Made by a program: the position numbers and the translations under genes
Source of the DNA: Madurella fahalii
Lineage: Eukaryota > Ascomycota > Sordariomycetes > Sordariales
Length of the DNA: 64,000 nt
Assembly (NCBI GenBank): GCA_029876055.1
Contig: CM056875.1
Location: forward strand, 62,001-126,000
Direction of reading: 5' to 3'
Shown: piece after piece, positions 10,968 to 23,445 of the stretch
Numbering within the stretch: position 1 is the stretch's first letter
How the letters are laid out: every line of letters starts with the position of its first letter
Notes under the pieces: generated by a model
Seen by the model: only the letters and a program-made list of their open reading frames with translations
What the model was told of the DNA's origin: nothing
Database searches by the model: none

Positions 10968-12213
10968 TCACAGTTCCTCGATGAGGATGTTTTTGTGGTT
11001 TTCTGCGTAATTCCTCTGCAGCAACTCTGCCATGCTTTGCATGAGCACGTCGCCTGTGCTCGACTTGGCCATCTCCTTATCGAGGGTATAGTGGCGCACA
11101 AATTCGCCCTTGCAGTCGTCAACAACATCAGCCTTGCCAAAGAGTCCTGGGTAGCCGTTTGCATCATTACAGGGTATTTCCTGTTAAGTGCTATCAGTAA
11201 ACGTTGAAAGCAGGGGCGGTAGACGGGCACGTACGACAATGTTGTTTCCATCAGGATTAAAATCGTAGCGGATGTATTCTGAAAACGCGCGCTGTTCGTG
11301 ACTCCAACGGTCTTTCCACTGCGCGCATCCAGGGTACCTCGTTTCAGATGTGCATTCCGTCCAGGCTTGCATCATGTCGTGGGTATGTGGGAGGTTTTGT
11401 AAAACTACCACCCCGCTATTGAGCACCACCTTCCCTTTGCTGTCCGTGCTGATGTTGCCTTCGCCTTCCCTGATCTGCTGGGTGTCGATAGGCATCGCGA
11501 TCGACGTATTTTGCGAGATGTTCCACCGGTTGAACAGGAATTCGATGGGCACCTCGAGGTGCTGGATGATGGCATCGGCGTCGATGAAGACGACGAACTT
11601 GTAGTAACGTAGCACCTCCTGGAGGGCATGGGGCTTGATCCAAGTATTCCAGTGCCCCTTCATTTTCCGCGCGTGGAAGAACTTGTAATCGTAACCGTGG
11701 ATTTGTGCTTGGATGGTTTGTCAGAACCGGAGACTCTCTGAACATAACCGCAGGTGCAGCAAACTCACAGTAAATAAAATGGTTGATATGAGACACGGTC
11801 AACAGACCGGAACCCGACGCACGCACAGTCTCCCAATCGATTTTATCGGGGTTGAATAGCTCGTTCTTCCCATTCGGATTCCTGGTGTCGATATCCACAA
11901 CTAGGATGTCCCGCCCCATAGACGTTGTCCAAAATTCCCGGCCGCCATTGTCGAATTTATTGCCCCGCTGGTCAGTGTAGCTTTTGGCAGTGACCGGGAG
12001 TTTGATAGGTTTGTAGAGTTCGAAGATGAGGTCGCTAAAGCCGTGCGGTAATGGTGGCCGCTCTTTTTCGTGGGTGGATGACGCGCCACCTTTGATTGCC
12101 TGGATCGGCGCGGTGATGGAGCCGGCGCGGAATGCGGAAACGATAAAAATTAAGACAAGCACGGTGGGAATGCAAAAGGCGAGTATGCGCTGCGTACCAA
12201 AAGGCAACGCCAT
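10968..12213 (-). CDS. Type II membrane glycosyltransferase with DXD motif (GT34-like)
   Basis: Three exons on the minus strand (12213-11769, 11707-11235, 11180-10968) give 376 residues. The start is the Met of MALPFGTQR, directly before a single signal-anchor helix (about residues 8-28), typical of Golgi enzymes. The catalytic region has a FIDADA motif (the DXD metal/nucleotide-sugar site), then a SGVVVLQN stretch, WSHEQRAFSEYIRYDFN, and a C-terminal IPCNDANGYPG segment. This pattern fits fungal nucleotide-diphospho-sugar transferases related to the GMA12/MNN10 group. Donor and acceptor sugars cannot be told from sequence. Intron 1 ends in CCAAG, not YAG, but only this acceptor restores QIHGYDYKF in frame, with a CTGAC branch point upstream. 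Confidence 0.8.
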
Positions 12214-13836
12214 CTCGGAAAGGCGTGAAAACGAGCGACAAGTGAGGAGGAAGATCCAAGATGGGGCAAGTGTCTGGCGACGCGACGGGGTCTGGGGGTC
12301 AGCGGCCAAGGGCCTGCCTGTTCCTCCAGGTGCTGGTGCCCTGGGACCACGTTCAGATTTTTTGTGGGCCCTGGACCTCGAATCCGACGTGGTTGGTTCG
12401 ATCGGATTTGCCCAGGTTCAGATTTGGCTTGAAAGCCAGACACAGCCAAGGCTGCGCCTTCCAGGGGCGCAGTGGATAACCAATCAACACAAGATCCCTG
12501 ATATTGTGTAACCTGCACAAAACGATCCTTTCATACCTTACTGGGTGTAACGATAAATCATGCATAAGGAGACCGTTAGCACATATTTACGACGATAAAA
12601 GCATTAACTCTTCTAATTAGTGACCCAAGGTCGACAGACCGTTTCACTCGGGAGTCTTATAGGCCACTAGAACCCCAACCTACACCCCTTGAGAATTTTT
12701 TTAGTACATTTGTTACGGACCAACCGCAAGATACGGTTGGGGAGGAGCGCGGCGACGAACCAATCAATGTGAAGGGCCAAGGATCGAGAGAGCAAGAGCA
12801 AGCCAACTACCTACCTAGGGCGACCAAGATAGCGACGAACAACTTCTGAAGTTTTCCCAATTCGCAATACAACGTGTTGGCCACAGCTATCACTGAGGCA
12901 TCAATTGTCTTAGATGCTTTAGCTTTACCGGATCTCGTTGAAACAACCTTTGGGGCCCCTTCAGTAATCCAGCAACCCAAGCTCCGCCTAGAGCACTCAA
13001 GCGCCTGGCATTTTGTAGTACTCAGAAACAATATGATGCCGACTGACTTATGGGTCAGCGAAGATGTCAATAGAGACAGAAAAAGGAACCAACTAGTTTG
13101 CTTCAAGAGTACTACCCATGGTCGAACATGATTGGGCGATAGAGTTGATGCTAATGATATTGAGGATTACATTAAGGTATCCAAGGGAACCGGGACACAC
13201 CGGAAGCTGGCATGTTGGTTAAACTTAACACGACTTCAACATAGTGCTCTTATGCGAACTAGTCACTCAATACCCCTTGTTGTCACGGTTTAAAATTAGC
13301 CCCTGCCCCCTCAGGGGCAAAACAACTCGATGATGGTTGGTGATTATAAGCGGCATCTCGACTATGAGGATAAGCAGGCGTTAAGCTGGATTTGGGCTGA
13401 AGCCTTCACGGTAGGATGAGGCACTATTTATATCAGAGGTGACATCTTCCTACGGTAACATCATGCCATTTCACCGTCCCGCACATCATCTCACGCTCCT
13501 GGTCTTCGGTCTGCCGCTGCGGACGGCCCGAGTTACTCCCTTGCTGTCGGTTAAGTATCGAGGAATTCATCGTTTGCACAAATGATAATGTTCATAAACT
13601 CCCCTGCTGGCCTGGGGAACGAAGGCAACAACGACTTCGTCAAAGCGTGAGCATCTATTGTACGCAGCAATTCTATATCTGGAGGGACAACAGCCTAATA
13701 CAATGCAAAGATGCTTTAACAGACCTACAGATGGACTTACGACTCACTTATACACACATAAAATGGACTCTGTGCAACGGTGCGCACCCATTGCCCTTCA
13801 AGAATATAATACATGCAGCTTATGTTACATCTTCTG
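12214..13836. other. Gene-poor intergenic region
   Basis: This 1.6-kb gap holds only short open frames. One at 12807-13106 (minus, 99 codons) has a hydrophobic N-terminus but no other support. A GC hairpin (GCCCCTGCCCCCTCAGGGGC) lies near 13299-13318. No RNA gene is recognised. Confidence 0.45.
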
Positions 13837-16282
13837 TTACCAAAGCTCACAGGTCGGCTTTTTATCCTCGCATTTGAAGCTCTCCCTAAACTCGCGGCTA
13901 TTGGCCATGGTGCCCAAGATTCTGGCCCACTTGGGAGCATGGGGGTCCGTGTAGATACGATTAATGGCGGCGTCGCGCCGCGACTTGCCACACCACCAGT
14001 TCGAATAGCTCACAAAAAAGAGCTGGCTTTGAGTAAAGTGCTCCAGGCCCGGAAGGTGTGCGTTGGGCTTCTCTTCTGAGCGGCGCTTCCAGGCCTGGAA
14101 AGACGCGGTGAGGCCGCCAGCGTCTGCAATGTTCTCTCCCAGCGTAAGACGGCCATTGACGTGTAATGGCCTGTTGTCAGGCCCCGGAACTGTGAACTTG
14201 GCGTACTGATCAACAAAGCACTCTGCCCGCTTTTCAAATGCCTTGACGGTCTCGTTCGACCACCAGTCGGTATAATTCCCGTTCTGGTCGTAATGCCGTC
14301 CGGTTGAGTCGAAGGCGTGCGAGAGTTCGTGGCCTGCCACGGACCCGAAGGCGCCATATGAGACATAGGCCGGGACGTCAATGTCAAAGACGGGAAACTG
14401 CATGATACCTGCTGGGAAGACGATCTCGTTGCCGGGTGGGTTATAGTAAGCGTTGACGGTGGGTACTGTCATGTCCCACTGGTCGCGGTCCACAGGCTTG
14501 CCAAGAGTTGACCACTCCTTGGCGACATCGAACGCGATGACAGAGACGGCGTTTGCAAAGTAAGTTTCGGGCCCGATGGTGACGTCTTTGTAGTAGGAAG
14601 CCAGGTCGTCCGGGTCCATAATGTTTGGGCTCTTGGTCGGGTAGCCGATCTTCTGCACAATGTTGCGTACCTTCTCGATGGCCTTCTCCGTCGTCCCGTT
14701 ATCCATCCATTCGGTCGCCTTGAGCTTCTTGATGAATTCGTCCTTGATATCGGACACAATTAGATTACCAAAGTCCTTCGCCGCAGCTGAGAAGGCCTTC
14801 TCAACGAAAAACCGGGAGAGAATCCAACCAAGTCCATCATCGACATGACCAACGCAAGTCCGCCAGCGTTCCGGCTCAGAGTTTGGATCCTGGTGACTGT
14901 TAGCAATTTGCGGACTCGGAATATTCGCAGGCGCATCACCTTGCCAGCAAGCTCATTGACAAATCCTTTGTAGGGCTTGACGACGGACGAGTCAACATAA
15001 GAGTAAAACGCCTGAACCACCTTCCAAACGAAATAATTCTGCAGAACAGCAACATCGGTATTCTCGAGGATGGTGTGCAGCTCCTTCAGGTACTTGGGTG
15101 AGGTAACAATCACCCGATCGACCTTGTGGCCCGAGGACAGGCTAGAGATAACATAGGCAAGGTCAATTTTTGGCGCCAATGCCGAAGCATCCTGCAGAGA
15201 CATCGGGTTGTAATATTTCTGCGCAAAGTAAGTCCCCAGCCCGATGCAACAGTCGAGATGTCACTGCTTACCGTCACGTCTTGACGCTCCTCAGTGGACG
15301 GCGACGCTGCAGCAAGTCTCTTCTCAAAATCCACAACCGCCGCCAAATTATCCTTGTTCCCCTCAGGGTTTAGCTGGGAGAGGACTTCAACTACTACGGC
15401 CTGATACTTCTCAACTAGTGCGTCATCTTCATACCGTTCCTTGGATGGTAGGCCGATTCTCCACGGCGGAGAGACTGAGACGACGACCACGTCCGGGTCC
15501 GCATCGTCAGCACCCGTACCGGATGCGACGAGCCCCGAGATGCCGTGCTTGGCGAGGAGCAGAATGGTCTCACTCAGGGCTTTGCCAGAGCCAGTAAGGT
15601 CACTGCCAGACGACGGGAAGGACGACTTGACCCGCTCAATAATCTTGACCAGAGGAGCAATGCCGATCGTTTTGATAGTTGGTTCATCTAGGCAGGCGTT
15701 GTACGCCGAGGTAAGCTTTTCGAAGTTGCTCTCATCAGCGGAGCGACTGGAGATGCCAAGTCTGGTGGGCGAGAAGTACGAGTGCTATTGAGAGTTAGGT
15801 GTAGGCCACATGAGTTCACGCATGTAATAACATACGCTTGAAGAGTTTGGATATGGCGCCTCGAGGATGTGACGAAGCAGGAGCTGTGAATTCTCGGACA
15901 TGATGGTGCCGGTAAAGGCATCACCTTGATCGGGGCGCAAATCATGACGTTCTCTCCAGCCGCCGCAGACCAGCTCTTCAAAATCCGTACAGGGGTCGAG
16001 ATCCTTATAATCAGGTGATAAATTATACAGAATCTCCGACGAGGCATGGATGCAGGCTGGCGTTAAGCAGATGTCTGTCGTGGCCGGCTCAGCTGGTGTC
16101 GGCACGCGGGTTGCCGGCGCGGGGCGAAAGCATGCGTGAACCATTGCCAAGCTTCCTAGAATCAGGGTGGCACCGAGCAGGCGCCGGTATCGACGGCGAG
16201 ACTGATCGATTCGGACGTTGCGGATATCACGGACCTCCTGATAGACGTCTGTCTGGGGTAACGGTATCTTTTCCGCCGCCAT
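13837..16282 (-). CDS. M13 metallopeptidase (neprilysin/endothelin-converting type)
   Basis: Four exons on the minus strand (16282-15836, 15784-15272, 15218-14940, 14889-13837), all phase 0, give 763 residues. The N-terminus is cytosolic and basic (about 33 residues) followed by a single transmembrane anchor, so it is a type II membrane protein with a luminal or extracellular catalytic domain. Diagnostic M13 features are NAYYNP near residue 559, the zinc motif HELSH at about 600-604, the third ligand in GENIADAGG (Glu 665, Asp 669) and the terminal CELW that follows the family's conserved C-x-x-W ending. Length matches animal neprilysins (about 750). It should cleave short peptides on the amino side of hydrophobic residues. 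All catalytic residues seen are intact. Confidence 0.93.
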
Positions 16283-17567
16283 AATGACTGTAGTGCGAGA
16301 CGTGACGTCTCACAGCCGTTACACCGTGCGTAAGAAATATCAAAACAAACCCAAAGATGCAGTAATCAGCGTGGACACCCAGCGTTGAACGAATTGCATG
16401 CGATTGTGGATGACCGATTGAAAAGGCAGTGATGCTCCGGGATGGTGATGATTGGAAGTTGGCTTGGTGAGCACGTGCAGGTGGCTGGGGTCGTATCCGG
16501 GTAAGGTGAGGCACTCACGGGACAACAAATATCCGATGGATAAGCAGAGACGGGACGGGACGGAGCCCCACGAAAATGTCGGGATTGGACAGCCTTACCC
16601 CCTTCGCAACAGCCGGCGGAATTACCATCCCACGTGCTCGGTTTGCTGCTACGTTTCTGTTATTTCTCTCTTGAAAATACTTCGGATATCACTTTTATCC
16701 ATTCTTGATTCGTCGGGCCTCGCAACTCTGATAAGCACCGTTTTGGTGAGCTAGACGCTGTGGAAAGTAGCGTGACGTAACCTAAATAGCATCGAGACAT
16801 CTTGTTAGACGCCTACATATCTTAGAATGATGAGCGGCATAATGAACAGCAATGGGCCCTTTATCAGTCTTTTTCGCTTGAGTTTCGGTCTGATCATGGC
16901 TATAACGACCTTTGGGAGTCGATTAAAAGGACGCTGTGTGCGACTCCGATAGGACTAGGGAAACAGTGAGTTCAAATGATTTCAAGCGCCACTGAACGAG
17001 TGCGGCCGGTTACCTTTGGGTAGTCTTATAGCTGCTGCGTACTGCTTACCACCCACGGCTACGCCCGAACCTGTTCGATTCTATTTGCAAGCCGCGCACT
17101 TATTTCCCAGAGAATTTATTGACTCATCTCTAGTTTGTCCAGACAGAGAGGTATTATAAGTATACTAGTTGGCCCATCATATTGCCCTGTGCAAAACCAG
17201 TAATTCGAATGGAGAGAGATAATCGGTGTTAATTATACCTTGATAGTTACAATCTTGCCCATCCTTGTCAGTGACATGTACCTTGCCGTTGCTTACTTCT
17301 CCTTAGATCAGGGCACCCGAGGAATTTGACGCAATCATGGTAAAGGGCTGCTAGCTAACTGATCCTTACGGATAATAACGTGAAGTAGCATGCCAGAAGG
17401 CTATGTTCGTGAGATTGATAGAGTTAAAAACGTGAAGTTGTAGCATGTGCCTTTAAAACAGCCGCTCTAATTGCGGTTGAGGTGAGCAGCGTGACAACCA
17501 CTACGCGCACAAGCATCTCTTCGCTCGGCCTAAGGCGAGCTATTCTAATTAAACACGGATTTCGGAA
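16283..17567. other. Gene-free stretch upstream of the M13 gene
   Basis: AT-richer sequence with only short unsupported open frames. The first few hundred bases should hold the M13 promoter; no clear TATA element is seen. Confidence 0.45.
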
Positions 17568-18092
17568 CTAACTGGCGCTGCCAGAGCAAATATGATGCAA
17601 ATGTTCCCATAAGAAGCCCCGGCGGCGGCAGAAACCCTCTAATATAGGCTCGTTATCTGTCCAGGGTTCCACCAGGCTATAGCTTGTTGAAGACGTATTT
17701 CGTACCTCGATAACCATTATAGCAACGCCCGCACCACAGCAAACCATCCATTCCCTGAATATATCCTGATGATACGGATTTCTGCTGTTTTTAAACACGA
17801 GAACACTGAATGACATGTCTAGCCGTGATCGGGAACAACCGTCAATGGTGATTTTCTCGGGATTGACCTGTTCAAGAAGTTTGTGACCTTTAAGGCATGG
17901 GGCTTCGCACGCCCCAGGGTATTGACAGCGACCGCCCATGCCGTTTGTCGACCCTATGCTGTAAGATTTTCCAGAACATTCCGGTTGGCTAAGGTACTCA
18001 CTGCTAATCTGCTCACATTCCATCCTTAGTATGCCAAGGTAGAAAATACCGCTAAACACCGAGAAAGAGACATATAATGGTGGTAGAGGCAT
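17568..18092 (-). CDS. Possible secreted Cys-containing protein, unverified
   Basis: An open frame of 249 codons begins at 18317. If translation starts at an internal Met (18092) the product is 174 residues with a hydrophobic N-terminus (MPLPPLYVSFSVFSGIFYLG), followed by cysteines within ECSGKSY, GGRCQYPGACEAPC and DGCSRSR. That arrangement suggests a small secreted protein, but the C-terminal half looks less convincing and may be intronic. No domain is recognised and both neighbours are distant. Confidence 0.25.
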   Translation of the reverse strand: MPLPPLYVSFSVFSGIFYLGILRMECEQISSEYLSQPECSGKSYSIGSTNGMGGRCQYPGACEAPCLKGHKLLEQVNPEKITIDGCSRSRLDMSFSVLVFKNSRNPYHQDIFREWMVCCGAGVAIMVIEVRNTSSTSYSLVEPWTDNEPILEGFCRRRGFLWEHLHHICSGSAS

Positions 18093-18317
18093 CGAGGTAT
18101 AATGGTTGACTAACGCTGCTCTGCCAGTGCAACGGCATGTGCCTGCTTCCTTCCGCTTCGGGGAATTCGGAGGGCTATGTACGATTGTACCGTACGGAGA
18201 TTGGAGAAACTGCAGGGTGACTGAGGCGCTTATCGGGTGCCGCATTGCCGGGGTCACATTGGACCGATCTTGGGGGCTCGCATTGGCTTGATGGCGGTCG
18301 GGCGGGCTGTTGGTCAA

Positions 18318-20165
18318 AGCATTAGCAGGATAACTCAGAGCAGTGGTGGCGCGGCTCGGTTCAGGTCAGGCGATGTCTCTCTTCCTTGCGGATCATATAT
18401 GACTTGAGCAGAGCTGCTCTCCTGACAATAGGTACAATGCACTCACATTTTAGGGATGTATCAGCTCATATTGATATGTCGCTAGACCGTATCCCAAATT
18501 TGCTTACTTGCCCAAGGTGCCTAATTTAATAACTAACGCTGAGAGCAAACACTAAGGGGAGGCAGCATAATGACAGAACTTCCCGCTTTCTCCGTTAAGT
18601 AAGATAAATGCGGTCTTATTATACATAAGCTTGGGCTAGGTGTTGTAACTGTTAACAGTTATAACCCTAAAGTGACTAGTACGCAATGGTTATAGAAGCC
18701 TGTTCGGTCGGAGCAATAATGGAGCATCTTGCCGCAACGTTCCCACTACCGAGCAGCATTTCCTGCACGCTGTACCATGTTAAAGTCTACAGTTACACGA
18801 CTAGCCATGTTAGAGTGCTTATAGCAAAGGAAACGCTGTCTTTGAGCTTTCATACTTGCTCCTGTGGCCATTGCAACAGAGTTGGGGACTAATTCTGGCA
18901 TCTAGCTTGTTATCTCGATCCAATGAGGAATGGAAATCACGAGAAGCGGCAGAGGAGAGTCAACACGGTACCCAGAAGCGGAACAACGGACACCGGAACC
19001 GGGGCTTGTTACCAAGGCAGAAGTAATGGCCTCAATTGCAGTGCTATTCAGTTGGAAAGAACCTTTCACAGAAGCACCACCTCTGCAACTGCCCACGCGT
19101 ATAAGTGTCGTCCGATCTTGCAGTTAGCTGCCATGGAACCAGTTGACCCTCTGGGGGAATAAGTCTCAGTGATTCTAACATGTCACAGAACTCATCATCT
19201 TTCTCATGACCATAGCTGTAACCCCAGGGTGGGAATATGAGGTATCAGAATAACGTCGGATTCACAAGGTAGCTAGCATTCCTAATTACGTCAAGCATTT
19301 ACCCACTACCTTTAAATCTCTGGCCTGTCACTCAAATACCGTAGCCTGATTCCCATATCCATAATACGATACCGGGAAGAGGCAAGCGGACCGGTGTCAT
19401 TTCGAGCAGTATAAATATGTTTCCAGTCATCTACTCTACCGGAGCTGGCATACAAGTCCAGGTACGGTCACATATGAAGCTGACGCCTACTGACCAGGTC
19501 ACAGAAGGATGCATCAAACTGATTATATCATCAGATCACAAGGACACATGCCTCCGCGTCGAAAAAGAAAATTGACGACCAGAGTTGTACGCTCGACTGA
19601 CATTACAGCAAGTTTCCACCACCTCCCAATTTCCTTTCGTCGGCGTAACTGACACGTCATTGAGGAACAGACCAAGTACATAGGACACGTGCCAGCTATC
19701 AACTGCAGTTCATATCTAGAAATTCTCGAGCACCCTAACGACTACTTTGATAGAGTGTGTTTGACGTGTCGCAACCGGGAACGCCGCGGACGCTGTCATC
19801 CACAGTATATTGCACTAGCGAGCATGGACGTAGTGTCATTGAGTGATTTCGCGCTCCTACGGATCACCGTGATGATGAGGAACTGATGTCAATTCGAGAT
19901 GGGGGATAGGGAGCGGATCGGAAGCACAGTTGCGCTCTGAACTACTAGTAAGTACGCCAGAAACCTAGGTAATTAGTGCAACACGAGCAGCACGTTGAAG
20001 ATAAATGTACCCTGCGGCGATTTGATCTGAACTATAATCCAACTGTTTCGAGGGACTGCAGGTAAGTGCTTGATTAGGTCCACACGGTTAAACTAAAACA
20101 AAAATCTTATGAATTTGCATCACGTCTCAATTCCGCAATGTGCTTCCTAAGATTGTAACCCTCAA
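18318..20165. other. Gene-free stretch
   Basis: Nearly 1.9 kb of AT-rich sequence without any frame I can support on either strand. No repeat copy or RNA gene is recognised. Confidence 0.45.
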
Positions 20166-20803
20166 CTATGACTGCCCACACCCATCCGACGCCTGCAGCG
20201 CGGTCTCAACGGATACAATTTTTGTCTTTGCATCGTTGACAGCGTCTTGCAAAGCCTCGATATAGAGACTCTCCGGAAGATCTGGGACTGCAGAGAGCTC
20301 GTCCATCAACACCGCTGCCTGCGCCACATCGGCAGACACTTTGTTCAGAGCATCGCAGACCTCAGGGTTCTGGCGCTGTTTTGATTTTAGTCTGGAAGCC
20401 TCTCTGAAATATTTACAAGTGCCAAAGGATGACATACCTTGGAGAAGAAACTCCCGGCCGAGCTACACGCAGGAATCAGGCCATGGAGGTCATGAATGTT
20501 CAGCGTGGCCTCGTCGAGGAATGTAAGCAGCCGTCTCGACACGTTTCCTGCTTCCGTTCCATCCATGCGAAGAAGTATCATGGCGCCCTGCAACGTCCCT
20601 TCCAGTGTCCCATAATCTGTCATGATGTCCTGAATCTCGTCGCATGGAGTTGCCCGCGGTAACAATGGCTAAAGTCCTTTAGCTCTGGAACGTGCTAATA
20701 TTTCACACCTCGAGTCATAATGAACGCTAGCACTTACGCTCCCCAGGACAGCAACGGGCAATACGAGAAGAGAGAAGATGCCACTCGTCTTAAGCCACCT
20801 CAT
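20166..20803 (-). CDS. Small secreted helical protein, HsbA-like
   Basis: Three exons (20803-20738, 20668-20438, 20375-20166), all phase 0, give 168 residues. Exon 1 encodes a signal peptide ending near VAVLGS. The mature part is predicted all-helical, with four cysteines (TPCDE, PACSS, EVCDA, DGCGQ) and no catalytic motif. Length, secretion and helical pattern resemble the hydrophobic-surface-binding protein A / cell-wall galactomannoprotein family of filamentous fungi, which coat hydrophobic substrates and recruit hydrolases. The family call rests on overall character, not on a diagnostic motif. It stands alone in a gene-poor region. Confidence 0.6.
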
Positions 20804-22270
20804 GATGTCACGCGCACACGAAGGGTGCTCCCAATGTGAGATGTTTGGCTAATGATGAAATCGTGGATTACACGTCCAACCTTAGTTGCTTTTGAGCTAG
20901 CTTTTGTAAAACATTGTCGTATGAGAAGAATGATCACACCGGTGCCCCCGCACTTTGATGTATTTAAGGCGAGGATATGATGTCGTAGTAGTGGTATTAT
21001 CCAGACACAGCCGGTAAGCGTCTAATTAATGCAGGCTAAGGCCAGCCACTCTCGGCACGGTGCAGTACAAAAGCCAAGTATCGCGGACCCAGCGCAAACC
21101 TTGCTTGAGGGCTTGATTAATCGGCTAAGTAAATGACCATTGGGCTGCTACTCCGAATCAATCAGCCTACCTTAGGCAACCCTAGCCGTCTCGATACCGT
21201 GAAAGGCTACAACTGACACAAATAATGGCAGCGACATGTCTCAGGCTCTTTATCAAGGGGTCGCCACCAGGGATAATTATAAATTACGGTACGCACAAAA
21301 ATAATCAGTAAAACCGAATTGGCATGCGGGGCCTGCAGCCCATAATTAATACTCAAGTTGGTATAGCCGTCATAAGTCTGTAGGACCTACGGGTAGTTTA
21401 GACCCATTATATGGAGTATAAACAATTTCAGCATTATTGAGCCGAGTCCTTTGTCAAGTAAGAGGACTCAGGAGTCTATGTCATTGCGAGAAACAGGAGA
21501 GCAGGTCACTGTTTTTACCTGTTTCCTGTTGCTTCTGTGATGTTGCTCGGGCGACAAATGCCAAGTTTCTGCTGCTTGCATTTTTAATTACGGCCAGAGG
21601 CAGGACAGAAAACCCCCTCAACCGCAACAGTCGACAACCACTAGAGGGGGGAGAGGGGGGGCGTTATTACTATTAGTCAGTGGGTTAGCTAGGGTCAAGG
21701 CCAGAGCCAGGAGCACAGTCAAGGTTAGGACCCTACAATAAAAGAGGTACTAAGCAAGGCGTAGGAGGGCCGTTGGAAAAAGCAGGTCGGAGCCAGCCTA
21801 CTAGGTTAGCTGATGAAGACCCTTAGGAGCTACTAGTTACCGACAAGGCACTACGGAAACCCCATAACCACACGAAAGCCGAGAGCTCCCTACTAGTATA
21901 AGCCCGGGCGGGGGCTACCGGCTTACGGGACTTCCTTATTAATCAACAAAGCCCCAGACTCCTTAACTCCCTACTATAATTGTGAGGGGGACTGGGAAAC
22001 AGCGGAGCTCCTTGTTGTCTGGTGTTCCATACCATAGAAACATAGGACTTAGCCGAGGGCTGAAATTATAACCCACCGAAACCTAATGCTTTTGAGGAAG
22101 GTTTTGGGCTAGCCGGTGGATTCGGGCTGCTTAGTAGAATATAGCCTAGCCTGATGGCGAGAGCTAGAGGCCGACGAACCTGAAAGAGGAAGGGGATGAG
22201 GAAACGAAAGTCAGGTTCTAGGGGCCTTGACGGCCTTTATATGGCCCTCCTTTCTTTGGTAACAAGGAAT
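20804..22270. other. Gene-free stretch with probable degraded repeat
   Basis: No gene is supported. From about 21650 to 22230 the sequence is rich in TAG/CTA steps (CTACTAG, GTTAGCTAGG), with stops in every frame. This is what C-to-T mutated repetitive DNA looks like, and it abuts repeat copy B. A TATTTAA at 20961-20967 could serve the HsbA-like gene. Confidence 0.4.
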
Positions 22271-22475
22271 GCTACAGAAACACATACTACACCCGCGTGC
22301 CCATCAAAACAAGAGGGAGGTCAAAGACGGCCAAATGCCAGATAAACAACTTAAGACGGATGAATCGGGCCAGTCAATACCTCAACAAACTGGGTCCCTG
22401 CAGCCTAAACAAGGGCAAAACAGCATGCGTAGATAGAGTTCCCTTTGATCAGAGGGAGACCTACTTTGCGGTAGA
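22271..22475 (-). repeat. Dispersed repeat copy B, inverted relative to copy A
   Basis: The reverse complement matches 10555-10763 with the same ordered landmarks: a TCCCTCTGATCAAAGGGA version of the palindrome, TTGTTTAGGCTGCAGGGACC and TCTGGCATTTGGCCGTCTTTG. The palindrome is imperfect here because of a G/A change, consistent with repeat-induced point mutation. No coding capacity is visible. Confidence 0.6.
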
Positions 22476-23327
22476 AGGGCCCGTGTCATGCTTCGCAAGG
22501 TGCGATTGCGGCGTCGCTTTTGCGCAACTGACCGGCACGTACTTTTAGGGTAAGATGGTGTAGGAGGGATAATAATAATCCAGTTGCGGGTAGATAACTT
22601 CACCAAGATAATTTTTTACAGAGAAAGTTGCACTGCTGTTTTGTGATGATTTCGAAGCTGTGGATAAAACCCCGTGCCACCCGAAAGCAAGGCCGACGGC
22701 GATGTAAGCGGCATCGCCTAGGATTGCCTCAGGTAGTGAGATAAGAGAAGATAAAACCATTAACGATCCATAGGAACACCAATTGTCTTGCCTACACGTG
22801 AATCTATGCAACATTGTTGCATCGAGGGTAAAGCGTGACGTACGCTCTGCAATTCTTCGAAATTCGGGCCGTTTGTTACGTTAGTGTGATTGTCGTTGGG
22901 GTCGCGGAGCTGTTCTCGGATTGGAGATAGACGCCGGAGAGTCCCCGACACTACTGACGTACCGGGCTCCAAGTCCCCAGGCATGGCCGCCAACAGTTCT
23001 TCGCGGGGCCCCAGATTGAGGCACTCAGCAACAACCGTGTGGGAGGCCCCCACCATGTGAGCTTGGCACAACGGTCTTGAAAAGCGACATGCCCTGCCCG
23101 GCGCCTGCTCTTCTAACCCACATTCGCTCTCTCCATGGGCATACCTCGGCAGCATTGGTGTAACGCCGAGCAAAGGGCCGAAGACACTGCGACGGTCCTG
23201 CCGTGGAAATTGAAATACCTCGAGCCAAAAAAAATTGGGGCGAGAAGCTCCTCGCCAGCATGACCTCCGCTGAGTCCACCGCTCATCCTGCGTCTTGATG
23301 TGACAGTGACGGCAAACTTGACTACCC
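22476..23327. other. Intergenic region upstream of the LPMO gene
   Basis: Minus-strand open frames here (for example 22760-23173) lack any recognisable domain or signal. The region is best read as promoter and flanking sequence for the gene at 23446. Confidence 0.45.
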
Positions 23328-23335
23328 TATTTAAT
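23328..23335 (+). promoter_or_regulatory. Probable TATA element of the AA13 LPMO gene
   Basis: TATTTAAT lies about 110 nt upstream of the ATG at 23446. The call is motif- and spacing-based only. Confidence 0.4.
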
Positions 23336-23445
23336 GACCGTCGCCTTGCTCCGACCACCGCTTCGATCAGTGAGGTCCGCATTTCAATAACCTTCTCGGA
23401 TAAACGCCAATTTCTCCAACTGCCAATTCACATCCAAAGACAACT

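Noticed and set aside
22760..23173. 137-codon minus-strand frame upstream of the LPMO gene
   Set aside because: No domain or membrane/signal feature is present. It probably lies in promoter sequence.
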